From Orthonyx spaldingii (taxonomy: Eukaryota; Chordata; Aves; Passeriformes; Orthonychidae): a DNA stretch of 64,000 nucleotides. The position numbers were made by a program, and so were the translations under genes. The notes beneath the pieces are model-generated. The model was given only the letters and a program-made list of their open reading frames with translations, ran no database searches and had not been told where the DNA came from. This document shows, in pieces, positions 13,521 through 25,010 of the stretch (positions within the stretch are counted from its first letter, which is position 1; every line of letters starts with the position of its first letter). The stretch is from NCBI GenBank assembly GCA_013397795.1, contig VZTJ01005675.1:1425136-1489135 (forward strand), given 5' to 3'.

Positions 13521-15479
13521 TTATGAATAGTAAAAGCACACAGTAGGCAAAGAAGAGTTATTGTATCTATTATTTACTTAGGCTATTCCGTCATGATAAT
13601 TTTATTAGCCAGGAGAGTTAAAATTCATGTCAAACTATAATTTCTTAAAGGCCAAAAAGTTAAACATCAACTCTCATGGAAGTGACACCAGAAGTCACAT
13701 TTTTTTATGAAGACACAAAAGCCATATTAAAATGACCTCAGGCCCACTGCTGCAGGATCTGCTCTTTGGGCTGATTGTCTGCAGGGTGCCCAAAACACTC
13801 TGCTTACACTAAAGTCAGCCTAGCTAACTTTTAAGTGTTGGAACCCTCTGACAAAATGCTAATATTTCATCATAAAACTTGTGCTTTCTTGGGTATCACA
13901 TCACTGACATGGTGTGTCAAACGAGCTCTGCATCCTGATAACTTCTCGTTGTACCAGGCAGCAGATCTCACCTGAAGGAGCTGAACTGACACTCTCTCTC
14001 AACAGGCTGGAGGGGACTGGGGTGCAGGAAAAGCCCCTTGGCCCAGGAAGGGTTGCACAGGCACTGCAGATACCAGGGCACCCTAGGGAGGGGGCTGGAA
14101 GCTACACCATCCCTGCTGGGGTCCCACAACAGGGGTCTTTGACAGAAACCTCAAGAAATAAAGCACCAGAGTGCATATTTAGAGGAGTAAATAAGGGGGC
14201 TCAGCTGCCTGAACACCCTATAAGGCAAATTGTCTCTGGCAGACAATCCAGAGCACAAATCTGACTTAGACACTTGAAATTATAGCAGCTGCTTCCTTAA
14301 AACCACCCTCTGCTGAGCACCTCTTGGGCATGAGCCCCTGGAACCTCAGGGGTGACCCTGTGAGGGAGCAGTAGCAAGGACCCACCTATCCCACCAGGAA
14401 ATAACAAGCTAGGTATCAATGCTGAGGTCTGCAGGAATATGCTCTTTGAGACTGCAAATTGCCACTGAAAAAGAGAAGAAAATTCAGTGAAAAGCACAGA
14501 CTGCCAGACTCCAAGCACCAGCCACCTGAAGAGCCAGGATGTAGGTCCCTTGGACTAAGTCATTACTGTCCACCTGTATTTATCCCCAAACCCCTTCCTT
14601 AACTCAAATACAGCCTTTAAACGAGTTGGCACTACACAGCCAATGATGACTGCAAATTCTGTATTTTGCTTTATGGTAGCATAAAGACTTCATTAGGCCT
14701 GGTGTACACTAGAGGTGAGAAGAGAGGTAACAGCATGTGCAGGACAAAGAAATTCCCTGGTGAAAGCATTTGACACCCAGATTAACAGAGGAAAGTCATT
14801 AAAAACTAGGGTACATGTATAACATAATATGTATCATCCAAGTGTTGGATTTACTTCTTTCAAATTCTGGCAGGGTCAGACCAGGGTGGAGACCCTATTG
14901 CAAAGAAAACTGTGACCCTACACCCTCATCTGTAGGGGATTTGCACTGAACTCCTGGAAAGCTGAAGGGACTGATTGTTGAGCAGAACAACACCTTGCTC
15001 CGATTTTCCTGTTTAAATGTGGGAAAGATGAGCCTGCAAGACAAACAAGAAGGGTCTTCAAAGAGGTTCTGCCCAGGGCCTGATTCAGTACATACAGTCA
15101 CACCTGCTCAAAGTTACAATTCTGATCACTGTAATCATTAGCCTTGAAATAACAAATAAATTTTCCTAATGAAAGCAAAGCACAAGCAAGCTGGAAGATT
15201 TCTATACCTGTAAAGCATGCTGAGAACACATTTGAACAAGGTGATCAATCAGAAATGAAAAGAAAAAGGTAGCTTATTTGGCCCACCAGCCTCCTTATTA
15301 ATGGGAGGTAACAGCAATTAGAAGACAAAGTAAATAGAGGAAAAAAACCTAGTTTGCCTATAAAATAAGTCACTTTAAAAAGATGCTATTTTCATTAATA
15401 TTAGAGTATCATGCAGGGAAAACAAAATTATCAGGCAATGAGAAACAGTTGTAGCCATGAAACACTAACTTATGTTTAT

Positions 15480-15640
15480 TTTTTATGTGTACATTTTATG
15501 GTTGACAGGGATAATTAGGATGACTTACAGTGATTTTTACCATAAGGCAAGGCACATCTTTTTAATCCAAATAAAGATTATTTTAAATGGTTCTATTAGC
15601 TTATATTAATTTACACTTGGTAGCTAAATAATATTTAGAA
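15480..15640. promoter_or_regulatory. Candidate AT-rich enhancer-like block
   Basis: The block contains GGATAATTAGG, a TTTTTAATCC word, AATAAAGATTATTTTAAATG and ATATTAATTTAC, that is, a dense series of homeodomain and MEF2/FOX-like AT cores around non-repetitive sequence. No repeat family explains it. Conservation is untested, so confidence is low. Confidence 0.2.
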
Positions 15641-17459
15641 TGGGAAGGCAAAGTGCAGTGACTAGCAAACTGCTACTGATAAAGATTAGCCTTTAAGTAT
15701 GGAGGTTTTCAAGCACTTTCTCCCAGAATGCATTATCTGGAGGTAAATGGGAGTCTTCTCATCCAGGCAGACTGTTCACAGGACTCTTTGGCCCTGAAGA
15801 TCCTAACTTCATAAAGCTCTGAAGAAATGGCCCTCTGCCCCTGTGTTCTCCAGCAAGGATGCTGATGCCTCGGAGATAATGGACAAAGCTAAGCCCAGGG
15901 TGACAGGCAGGATGGGCATCACCCATGTGGCTGCACTGGCCTTCCTCATGGACCTGGTAACCACACCTTGGAATTGGCACTCTCCAGTGTGTGGGCTTCA
16001 AAAATCACACCAGGCTTTTCAGTTTTAGTTTCTATTACCATGATACCCAGAAACGTTTTACGGTTCTAAAGCCCATCTCAAGATATAAATTTCTTCCTAT
16101 CTAAAATTGTAACACATCTCATTACTTTCACTATCTTCATATAATGTTATAGTACCGTTAAAAAAGCTCACTGTTATTCATTTAAAAATACTTGCTCCAA
16201 AAATTGATTAAACATCTTTCTTCTTCCTCTTGCAAACACTCATGGCTATATGGTGCCTCATTGTTTTCCCTCTTTGAATAAATGTCTTTAAAAAGCACAA
16301 ATAAAGAGAATTAAATGCTGTGTCAAACTCCTGGTACCGCATGTTTAAACACCTGCTTCCCTTCATCAGTCCTTCATAACATTGTTAAACGATAATTATA
16401 CATGCTGATGAGTAACGAATCAAAATACTGTAATCTATCCTGAAAGGGGTTTTGCTAATAATACACATAGACATTAATGGAATATTTAGACTGTTCTTGT
16501 TAGAGAAAATATACCTTTCTATACAGAGAAAGAAAACCACTGGGAGAACTTACTACACGTTTTTCTGTACAGCTCGCATCGTACAAAACATGGGTTGCTA
16601 CTCCTCCAGGATTTTAAATATAGAAAGAGGGAATAGGGACTATTCTTTTGTCTTGGCTGGAATCATATATTGCAATTTGTTTCACAATTTTTGCTGCAGT
16701 AACTGTGGCTACTGGGATGGGGAGACCAAAGTGATGTGCTGCCCACAGGAGAGGGATGGTCCAGCCTTTCCACCCAATGATTCAGCTCATGGCCATGACT
16801 GATACATCCAGGGACTGAGGGCAAAAAACACAGCTGCTCCAGTAAAAACTGAAATAACTTTCATCTTTTACTCATCATTTCATCTTCTAACAGCTTTAAA
16901 AAGCAAATTAATTTCTTCATATTTTATCTGAGCTTGAAAGTTGTATAGTTTTAGAGGGAAAAGAAGTCCCTTTCAAAATGGTAAATGAGAAGTCAGCAAA
17001 TATTTTACTGCTATTTGCCAATATCCTCTGATTTCAAGGATGTGGGGTTTGTTCTTCAGTTCTTAATAAAAATAATGCAAAAAAACAAACTCCAGTAATC
17101 TGTGATGAAAACATGTGAACTAGCATGCTGAAACCTTGCAGGCTGGCTGCCTTTCAGATCGTAGCTGAAATAATTCCCTTCAGAGCCCAGCCATGAATGA
17201 GAGTGTCTCAGCACCTTAAATTCACCTGGCAGATGAATTTAAGTTGCTTATACCTGGAGGGAAGACTACAGTTTTACCATTGCATCTCTATTTTCCTACC
17301 ATCTATCCCCCTCATACCTTATAATATGTAAGAACCTCACACAATTCTAAACCGTAATTTCATCTCATTTTATCCTTAGAGGTGTGATTTTCCCTTGAAG
17401 CTTTCCACAGGAAAAAAATAAACCATCACAGGGGTCATCACTCCAGAGTGGTTCCAGCA

Positions 17460-17720
17460 ATGTGCCATTATCTCGTTCAACAGTGTGCCTTAATTAATGC
17501 GCCTTAAATCAGTATAACTGCTTCACACTGCTCAGAAAGTAAACTTGACTCCTGGTTTTATGTTGCATTCACACAAATTTAAGATGCTGAATCTGGTGTG
17601 CCAATGCACTTATGCATAGTTAGTCACGTTGGCTATAGCGATCAGACAGCACTGATGGGATTTTCAAAACTTTCATTTAATTTAAAGCCAACATTAAGCA
17701 TTTGCTTTAAATGCTACCCT
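17460..17720. promoter_or_regulatory. Candidate conserved non-coding element with TTAATTAA and ATGCAT cores
   Basis: Perfect palindromes TTAATTAA (17490-17497, homeodomain dimer type) and ATGCAT (17612-17617, POU type) lie in a block that also keeps CpGs in TCGTTC, TGCGCC, CACGTT and AGCGAT contexts. Retained CpG in otherwise CpG-depleted DNA, together with factor palindromes, suggests purifying selection. This is inference only. Confidence 0.3.
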
Positions 17721-18179
17721 ATCTGAGCCTGACTGAAAGCCTAGGAAGCAATTTTAAAATCTGGGTCCACTGGAGTTTAAGCAGACAACCCAACAAGGTT
17801 AATCAAGTTTGTTTCTTTCAGAGGTGTCAATGTGGAGCTACTCCTCAAAAGTCAGCAAAATTATACAAGGTCCCACCTGAATCCTGGGTACCTTCACCTT
17901 GGACAAAAAACTTGTAGATGCCTGAAATGTCTCAGGGTGTGAACAAAAAGGTTGCACTTCATAACCTTTCCAGTTGTTTGCAACACAAAATGATAGAAGC
18001 AGAATAAAGGTTGGTTTTTGCATACAAACAAAATCAGAAGTCATGAAAAATTTTCTCACTTAACTGGATAATCAAAAGAAAATGCTAAATACAGGATAAA
18101 CATCGATATGTTAAGTACAGATACTAGGGGATCAGCATTGACTTCTTCCTCTTATTTTTGATTCTGCAATACCTATAGC

Positions 18180-18425
18180 CGTTTGATTTTAATTTTTTTA
18201 AAATAATATAATCACTAATATATTTTATGTGGAAATGTTTCCCTACGTGCAATACTGATAAAAATCTTATAAAATAATATCAAATTATGTCTGCTGTATT
18301 ATTAAATAAACAATTTCTTATATAGCTTTTTGTGAGTGAAAGCTAAATTGTAAAATTTCTCAAGAAGCCAAATATTATAGACCTCTAATATATTTTCTTC
18401 CTCCAACATAACATATTCCAGTTTA
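18180..18425. other. Very AT-rich block
   Basis: About 250 bases composed almost entirely of A/T words (TTTTTTTAAAATAATATAATC, then many ATTA/TATT words), with very few G/C. No recognised repeat consensus is visible. It could be an ancient decayed element or a nucleosome-poor/matrix-attachment-like segment. Confidence 0.45.
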
Positions 18426-21400
18426 AAGTAATATCCTTTTCTTAACTGATAAATTATTCAAGGTGAAGACTAGAGATTTCCTAGTTCATGTATATTAGCC
18501 CTTTCTTGAGCCTTTTCCATGACACTGATATTATCTCATAACAAAAGGGAGGCATCACAGAACAGCAACATATCTTAGTGCTGTTCCTACTGAAATTAAT
18601 GTGAGTTATAAAAGAAGCAGTAGATATGCCAGAGTATTAATTACTGAAAAATATCCAATCGTCACAGTATAATATTGCTATAAATCTTGATAAATACCAT
18701 GCAACTTTACACTTGCAAATGACTTACAGGGGACAAAAATGTTTTGGTGGTGTTCTCATGTTTACTTATTTATTCAACTGAATCCCCATATTTCTCTTTC
18801 TATTTCAGCAGCAGAAATTCCAGTGTTCCCATGGAGCTTTCAGACAAGTGGAAGAATAATAGCAGTGAGAAAGAGCACACAAGAAATTCTCACCTCTGTT
18901 ACTTGCAGTCATCAGGAAAGCACAATTTTTTAAAAAAGGTGATTAAAAAAAAGGTGATAATAGCCTCTATCCTGTGTAGCTCTGCAGTACAAATTGAGTG
19001 TAAATTACTTACTGTATCCCCATATATAATGCTAAGAATTATGTAGCAAAACATTGGTCCATGCTACAGAGCTCTGCCTGCCTAGTAACAGTGGCTAGGA
19101 GACGTGGAAATAAATCATATTCTCTAACCATCACAAATGTACAAGGAAATTGTTTCCTATACACAATCCTACAGCAGCTGTACAGTATGTGATAAAGCTG
19201 TCCTGAAGCTGTTCAAGTTGGTGTTTAAATTTGCTGGCAAACCCCTTCCTCTCGCTGGCAGACCTCTTGTCTCCACTAGAGGGTATTACCAGTATGTCTA
19301 TACTGCCACAGGCACGCCAGCATCGCCTCCACGCTTCCCTTTCTGGGCTCAGAATTTGCACCAAAACCTGCAGGTTTTGCCCGTCATGGACCAGGCACCT
19401 CCCCACAGCTCTGCAGCCAGGCAGAGTGACATTCCCGAGCTCCTGCAGGACAGAGACATGCACCAAGAACCTGCAAGCTCCTGCACACCTTGGCCAGCAA
19501 GAAATTATCTAGTTCTAGGTGCTTTAGAAAGCCAGGACTTCAACTATCAGGGCAGCCCTGCAGACCTCTGCACACACCAGCTGCTGACTCCAGCAGTACA
19601 CTGCACACCTCAGGGCTGTAAGACCATGAAATTTACTTTTGTGTGCTCTGGCACAGAAGATGAAACTTATATGTCTTCCTTTAAGAGCCATTTATAACAG
19701 AGGAAAACACAATGTGAAGAAGCTGATACAAATGCTTGGATTAGTTGTAATGCAGAGGGGAAAAAATTATGGTGACAGAAAGGCAAGAAGGGAATCTTCC
19801 ATATGTTGGGCAAATAAAAGCCTGAGCCCACTGGAATAGTGATTTGTATTCATACAGGCAAATGGTGACTAGGCAATTCCTTAAGCTAAATTTTGGCAGA
19901 CCATCTCCTTTCCTTTCCTCTCCCTCCCAGATGGATTGCCATGATTTTTATAACTACACAGCTTGACAAATAAGAACAACCAAGATCTACCATGTAAAAC
20001 ATTGCACAGAACACAAGTGTCAGTTCCTGCCCCAAAAACCTCACAGCCTAAATAGAGAGCAGAGGCAGGGAGTAAGGCCTGTGCCTGAAGTGAAGAAACA
20101 CCAAAGCCAAGAGGCCGGGAACAACTACCAGCACTGTCACAAGAAATGTTAACAGTAGAGTTCACAGAGGTAGAGGAATAGCATCTTTTGTGATATTTCA
20201 TCAGCTGCTCCATCAGCTTTATTTCCTGACTGCCTCTGCCCTAAAAATTTCAGGGCTGAAGAAATACAGAAAATTACTATAGCTTGAGACTGTTATGAGA
20301 AAAGAGGAAGAAAATGGAGTAACTGCAGCCCTAATACTGCCTCCTTCTTCTACAGTGTTGGGACACTTCATTGTATCATTATCTGAGGTCAGACTGAGTT
20401 GTTTGGATTACATGCAATCTGAAAAAGCTTAGATGCTGTCATTGAGTGAGATGCATGTTACAGCTGAACAAAAGAAAGGAGAGAGATTGGGCCCCACTTT
20501 CCAGTTCACACAAACTTGAATAAATGGAAGCCAGCCAAGAAGTTGGCTTTTATTATTAGCACCATTAATAATCATATAATTACGCAAAGGGAATTGATAA
20601 GAATTACCTATATTGGCACCATTACTAAATACTGCGTCTAAGTGGAACAGCCTTAAATGTCTTCAGCCACAGCAAAGCTGCAATACTCATCCTCAGGGTA
20701 AAATGCCACTTTCAAACCTAGAAACAAGCTGGATTCATCTACATTAAAGCAAATTCTCCCACTTGATGTGTAAAAATGGTAATGTAACAGTAAACTCGAT
20801 TTATATCACTTGAAGTCACTTCACATTTTGTTAATTTACTAGAGCAAAAAGGACTTTAGCTGCAATGAAAACAAGGTCTAGCAGCTCTTGATTCACAGTA
20901 ATTCTCTACTGATAGAGGAGAAGGTCTGTAGAAATAGAGAGGAAGCACTTCTGCACAGGCATAGCTGGCATGGCCCCTGAGAGGGAATATGTGGAGATAA
21001 CACAGGTCCTACAGTGGAGGTGAAGCCCTGATCAGAACAGACTAAGTACCAAAAATCTGATTCTTTGGATTCTGGTAGAATTCCACACATTTCCTGTCTC
21101 TACTGCGGAGCCCCTAGGAAGGATATGCTGGGGGACACTTTTGGACACCGATGTTTTATTCCTGCCTATGCAAGGTCAGCTGCCTACTGACATTTTGTCA
21201 CTGTGGCAGTGCCCCAAACTGGCACAGCAGCAGCAGAACAGTTGGGTACCTGCCCAAGGCAGCCTGTGTTCAGCCCAAATCTGGGCTCAATACAAACAGC
21301 AATGCACAATATCAAAGGGCGTATCTCTCTGTTTAAAACACTGGTGAATTTAAGGAAGTGCCACAGTTGACCATGGTAGATCATTCCCCCAAGGTGTAAT

Positions 21401-22830
21401 TAAGCACTGTTTCATAAAACTAAGGCCGAAAGCACTGTCAGTTCTCACACAATATGAGTATGTACACATCTAAAGTACAGCATGCCGTGCCCTACAGGCA
21501 CACCCAAGCAGGCTAAATCCTTTCCATGCCAGAACAGCACAGGGAAAAAATATGGACAGAGTGTGTGGCCTGAGTTTGAAGAGTGTGATGGTCAACACTG
21601 AAGGCTTAGTCCTTTCACCATTCATTGTAAATAGGAAGGAAATTAGGACAATTAGAACAGTTAAAATGTAAATGACAGAAATAGCTGAAAACCCTTTTTT
21701 TCCCCCAGTTCCTACTTGTTTAAACAAAGCCCTAACAAGCCACAATCAGAGGGGCCTGCAATGGATCCATGGCAACGGAAAGCCTTGGCCTATGGCTACC
21801 ATCTTCCCCAGCACATTGCCATTAATTTACCAGATATACATGTACACATTGCAGGAAAAATCACCAGGCTCAAGCTTCATTCACTGAAAAAGGAGATCAT
21901 TAGCAAGTGAAAGAAAAAATATAACAGGTCAGCAATTTCCTTGATGAACTCATCTATTTATTTTTATTTGAAAGAGAAAGATGAAATTATTCTTGTAATT
22001 TTTGGTCTTTGTACCTCTAGTGAAGAGAAAATTGCACCTATAAAGCTGATTTTGATTCTTATACAGCAGATGAATAATAAAATCAATGCTTCAACATCTA
22101 TGTATTCCTAAAATATTCCTCACAGAGCATCTGAATAGCACATTAAATGCAGAAGGTGATAATATTAGAAATACTACTAGAGATTACGCCAAACGAGGTT
22201 TTATTTGTTGTTGTTTTGTGTTGCTTTATAATCCTTGTGTGTGGAAAAGGGGTTATTTAATCAGTCAGAAGATCAAGAGCTATCCAACTGCATAAGAACA
22301 CTTGTTCTGGGCCTGATCAGAACATAAATTCCTAAAAACCACATGAGAAATGAAGTACACACAAAAAATAAGAAAAGCCATCTCCCACAGATATGATGGG
22401 AATTTTGGATATACTGATGTAGAAATTGTGCTTATTAAATAATGAGATAAAAAGCAGTTAACTTTGTGGGTGGAAAAGGGAGACTGTGTGAGACTATGGG
22501 TAGAGCACAAGAGTAAATGTCTCCAAGCCGTGACACTCCATTCACATGGACTGTGTAACAAAGGACAGCCTGTAATGTGTTTAATAAGTAGTGTGGTTTA
22601 CTGTTATTCTGGTTTTGCAGGCTCAGCACACCACTTCTAGAAGAGATTTATAAAGCAGATTTCAAAGATATAACAGATCTAAGGAGGCCCTCAGGTGCCA
22701 CAAGAGAAATTTTAGCTGATGTTTTAGTCTTACCTCATGTGAGTTTACAGTATGGCAGGGTGATCCAAGAGACAAAGCATGACATTGCTCCATTATACAT
22801 TGGCTGATATTCTTGACCCACTCAAAATAA
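18426..22830. other. Non-coding interval, no gene recognised
   Basis: A GC-richer patch at about 19230-19640 leaves several overlapping frames open on both strands, including a 186-codon plus-strand frame at 19137-19697. Because three frames are open over the same DNA and none resembles a known protein, I attribute this to base composition. A motif-rich block lies at about 20530-20650. Otherwise nothing was identified. Confidence 0.55.
20530..20650. promoter_or_regulatory. Candidate element with clustered ATTA homeodomain cores
   Basis: At least six ATTA/TAAT cores fall within about 100 bases (TTATTATTAGC, CCATTAATAATC, ATAATTACGC, ATTACC, CCATTACT), along with GATAAG and two retained CpGs. 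Such clustering is seen in developmental enhancers but also arises by chance in AT-rich DNA. Confidence 0.25.
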
Positions 22831-22832
22831 TC

Positions 22833-22892
22833 ATAAATAAATAAATAAATAAATACATAAATACATAAAAACATAAATAAATAAATAAATAA
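22833..22892. repeat. (AAAT)n microsatellite, interrupted
   Basis: Tandem AAAT/AAAC-type tetranucleotide array, interrupted by ACAT units in the middle. Perfect AAAT runs flank the interruptions on both sides. This is ordinary simple-sequence DNA and a possible polymorphic marker. Confidence 0.95.
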
Positions 22893-24950
22893 CATCAGCT
22901 ATTTGTGACTTAACTCACTGTTATTCTCATAGTAGATTGAAACCCTGTGTCAGTATTAATTGCTCACCTTTCCTTTTCCAGGCCAAACCCAAAAAGCCAT
23001 CATACCTGTGTTCTAAGGCCATGCAGAAAACACTTGCCTTGAGGTATCACCATGCTCTTCCATATTGCATCTTGAAGCCATTCCAAGCTGTCTTTGCCTA
23101 ACAAGCAATGCCAGCACATGCCTGCATTTTGGCACTTCCATTGAAGTGCCGTCATGCAAAGTGCTAAGCAGACAGAGAGGGGGCTGGTGAAATCGGAGAT
23201 ATCAGTAGAAATAAAAATCCCACAGCACGTTTGACTTTCAACATATGATATACACCCTTGTGAATCACTCTGACAATAAGCACCACTAATTACTCCTGCT
23301 GGAGATCAAACAACACATGTAACGCACTCAGCTGTGCTGCTGATGTAGGACTCTAACCCTGACTGGGGTTACTACCAAACTACCGACATTAGATAGTGCC
23401 CTCTGATACAGCACTGTCACTTACATACTTTCACTAAGTAATAAATACAATTTACTGTCTTTCATCACAGAAATTCTCTCATCTTATTTCATGTTGTAAT
23501 TTGTTTGACAGGAACATTATAAAGATCAATTACATTTTAACTGTATTGTGTTTCTTTTTCTCTTTTAAATTATCTGCCATGTCTGACAAACAGCAGTCTG
23601 CAGAGTCACTCTGGGGATTCTTTTTCACACTATTTATAATCAGGGCAAAAGTATTCTTTTAAGGTTTAGTTACTAATAAGGAGTAATTTCTTTATGACTG
23701 TAAAGAGCCATTGTGGTTGGGGTGTCCAGGGGGACCATGTTCATCACCATTATTGCTCAATCTGTTTGTGAAGTTCCTTAAAGTAATAAGGCAAAACAGT
23801 AAGGCTGTTGATGGACATCAATGCAGAAATTAGTTCTCAGAAGAGCTATAGCTCCAGCTTTAATGCTTGTAGGATCTCCAGGCCTTCATGTTACCATGGC
23901 AGAAGCAATAGCAAACAAAGATGAGCCAACACTTTATAAAGCAAAATATGAGATATAGCTCAGTTATTATGGATATATAACTTCAAATAGCCAAATCTTT
24001 TTTTGGCAGGCAGTCCTTATAAAGCAAGGCAAGAGATATTATTCAATGTTATTTTTCTATAAATATCTACGAAAAGACTACACATGCATGTATGTACACA
24101 CGTTTACATTTGGATAATCTAACATAATCAAGATTACTGAATCCTTCTAGGTCAAAACAAAATATTTAAAAACATTTCAATATAGCCAGCCTCTAGAAAT
24201 TGCTTCATCCATCAAAATGCAAGCACAACAGGTGTGGGAGATGGCAACCATGCTAATGAATTAACACAGCATGCAACAGAGAAATCACAAGTAAAAATGA
24301 TCTGCTCTGGGAGGGACTAAAGAATGCTGTTAGCTAGAAAGCAGTATGGTCAGGGCAGGATTTCATCTCTGTTCTGGAATAAGTTCAAGTGAAATTTGAA
24401 CTACAGAAAAAGTCAGGACCCAGTTTCACCTTTGATTCAAAGAAGGTCTTTCCCAAAGCATATTTTCTGAAGGTCCCAGCTCCTATCCTACATTCAGAGC
24501 GTAATTGTATTTCCAAGCCCAGAACTACAATAAAGCAGATCGCTTCCTAGAAGAATTCCATACAACATCAGCTATCAGAGCAGGGTTTACAGCTGTATTC
24601 TTCCAATGCTGCTTTAGAAGTTCATGGGAGCAGATCATCCTCATGGGGAGAGACAACACACAGCAGCTGAGGAGTCGTGGTCTAAACTGTTTAAGACCCG
24701 CTCATTCGCACTGATCTTTAACAGCACATGAATATATAGATGCCTGTGAAACATCACTGTCTAGTCAAAGTTTAGGCAATATAAAACATCACTGCTTTCC
24801 ATTTGAGTGCTCACCTGTCGTGAACCTTAATTGCTTACAAAACTATGTGGAAACATTAGAGTTAGCACCCATATCCTAACAATGAGAAATATGCTTTTTT
24901 ACTGGACTGACTGTATGTCTCAGTATGTGCCAGCTACAGATACTAATCCT
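22893..24950. other. Non-coding interval, no gene recognised
   Basis: No open frame longer than about 70 codons, no recognised repeat, no motif cluster that stands out. Confidence 0.6.
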
Positions 24951-24952
24951 GC

Positions 24953-25010
24953 ATAATCATAATCATTAAGGTTGGAAAAGACCTTTAGGATCATCAAGTC
25001 CAACCATTAA
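24953..25010 (-). mobile_element. CR1 LINE 3' tip, severely 5'-truncated
   Basis: Starts with the ATCATAATCAT terminal microsatellite, followed by TTAAGGTTGGAAAAGACC and GATCATCAAGTCCAACCAT, the hallmark 3' end of avian CR1 read on the antisense strand. The element is therefore inserted in minus orientation. Similarity stops after about 55-60 bases, the usual product of aborted target-primed reverse transcription. The match to the tail consensus is close, which implies a relatively young insertion within bird history. It has no coding capacity. Confidence 0.9.

Larger units (their letters stand above)
6801..18125. other. Non-coding interval, no gene recognised
   Basis: AT-rich sequence with only short, unrecognised open frames (largest about 116 codons, at 13914-14264 and 16452-16802 on plus). 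A (A)12 run at 12834-12845 and a G-rich patch near 11430-11443 are minor low-complexity features. Two motif-rich blocks at about 13370-13520 and 15480-15640 look regulatory and are listed separately. Nothing else was identified. Confidence 0.6.

Noticed and set aside
18790..18850. TTTCTCTTTCTATTTCAG followed by an open frame, resembling a splice acceptor and exon
   Set aside because: The downstream frame encodes nothing recognisable and no matching donor with coding context was found. Acceptor-like words are common by chance.
19137..19697. 186-codon plus-strand open frame, the longest in the window
   Set aside because: Frames on the other strand (19131-19466) and in another plus phase (19231-19512) are open over the same GC-richer DNA, no domain is recognisable, and no splice or promoter context supports it. 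Base composition explains it.
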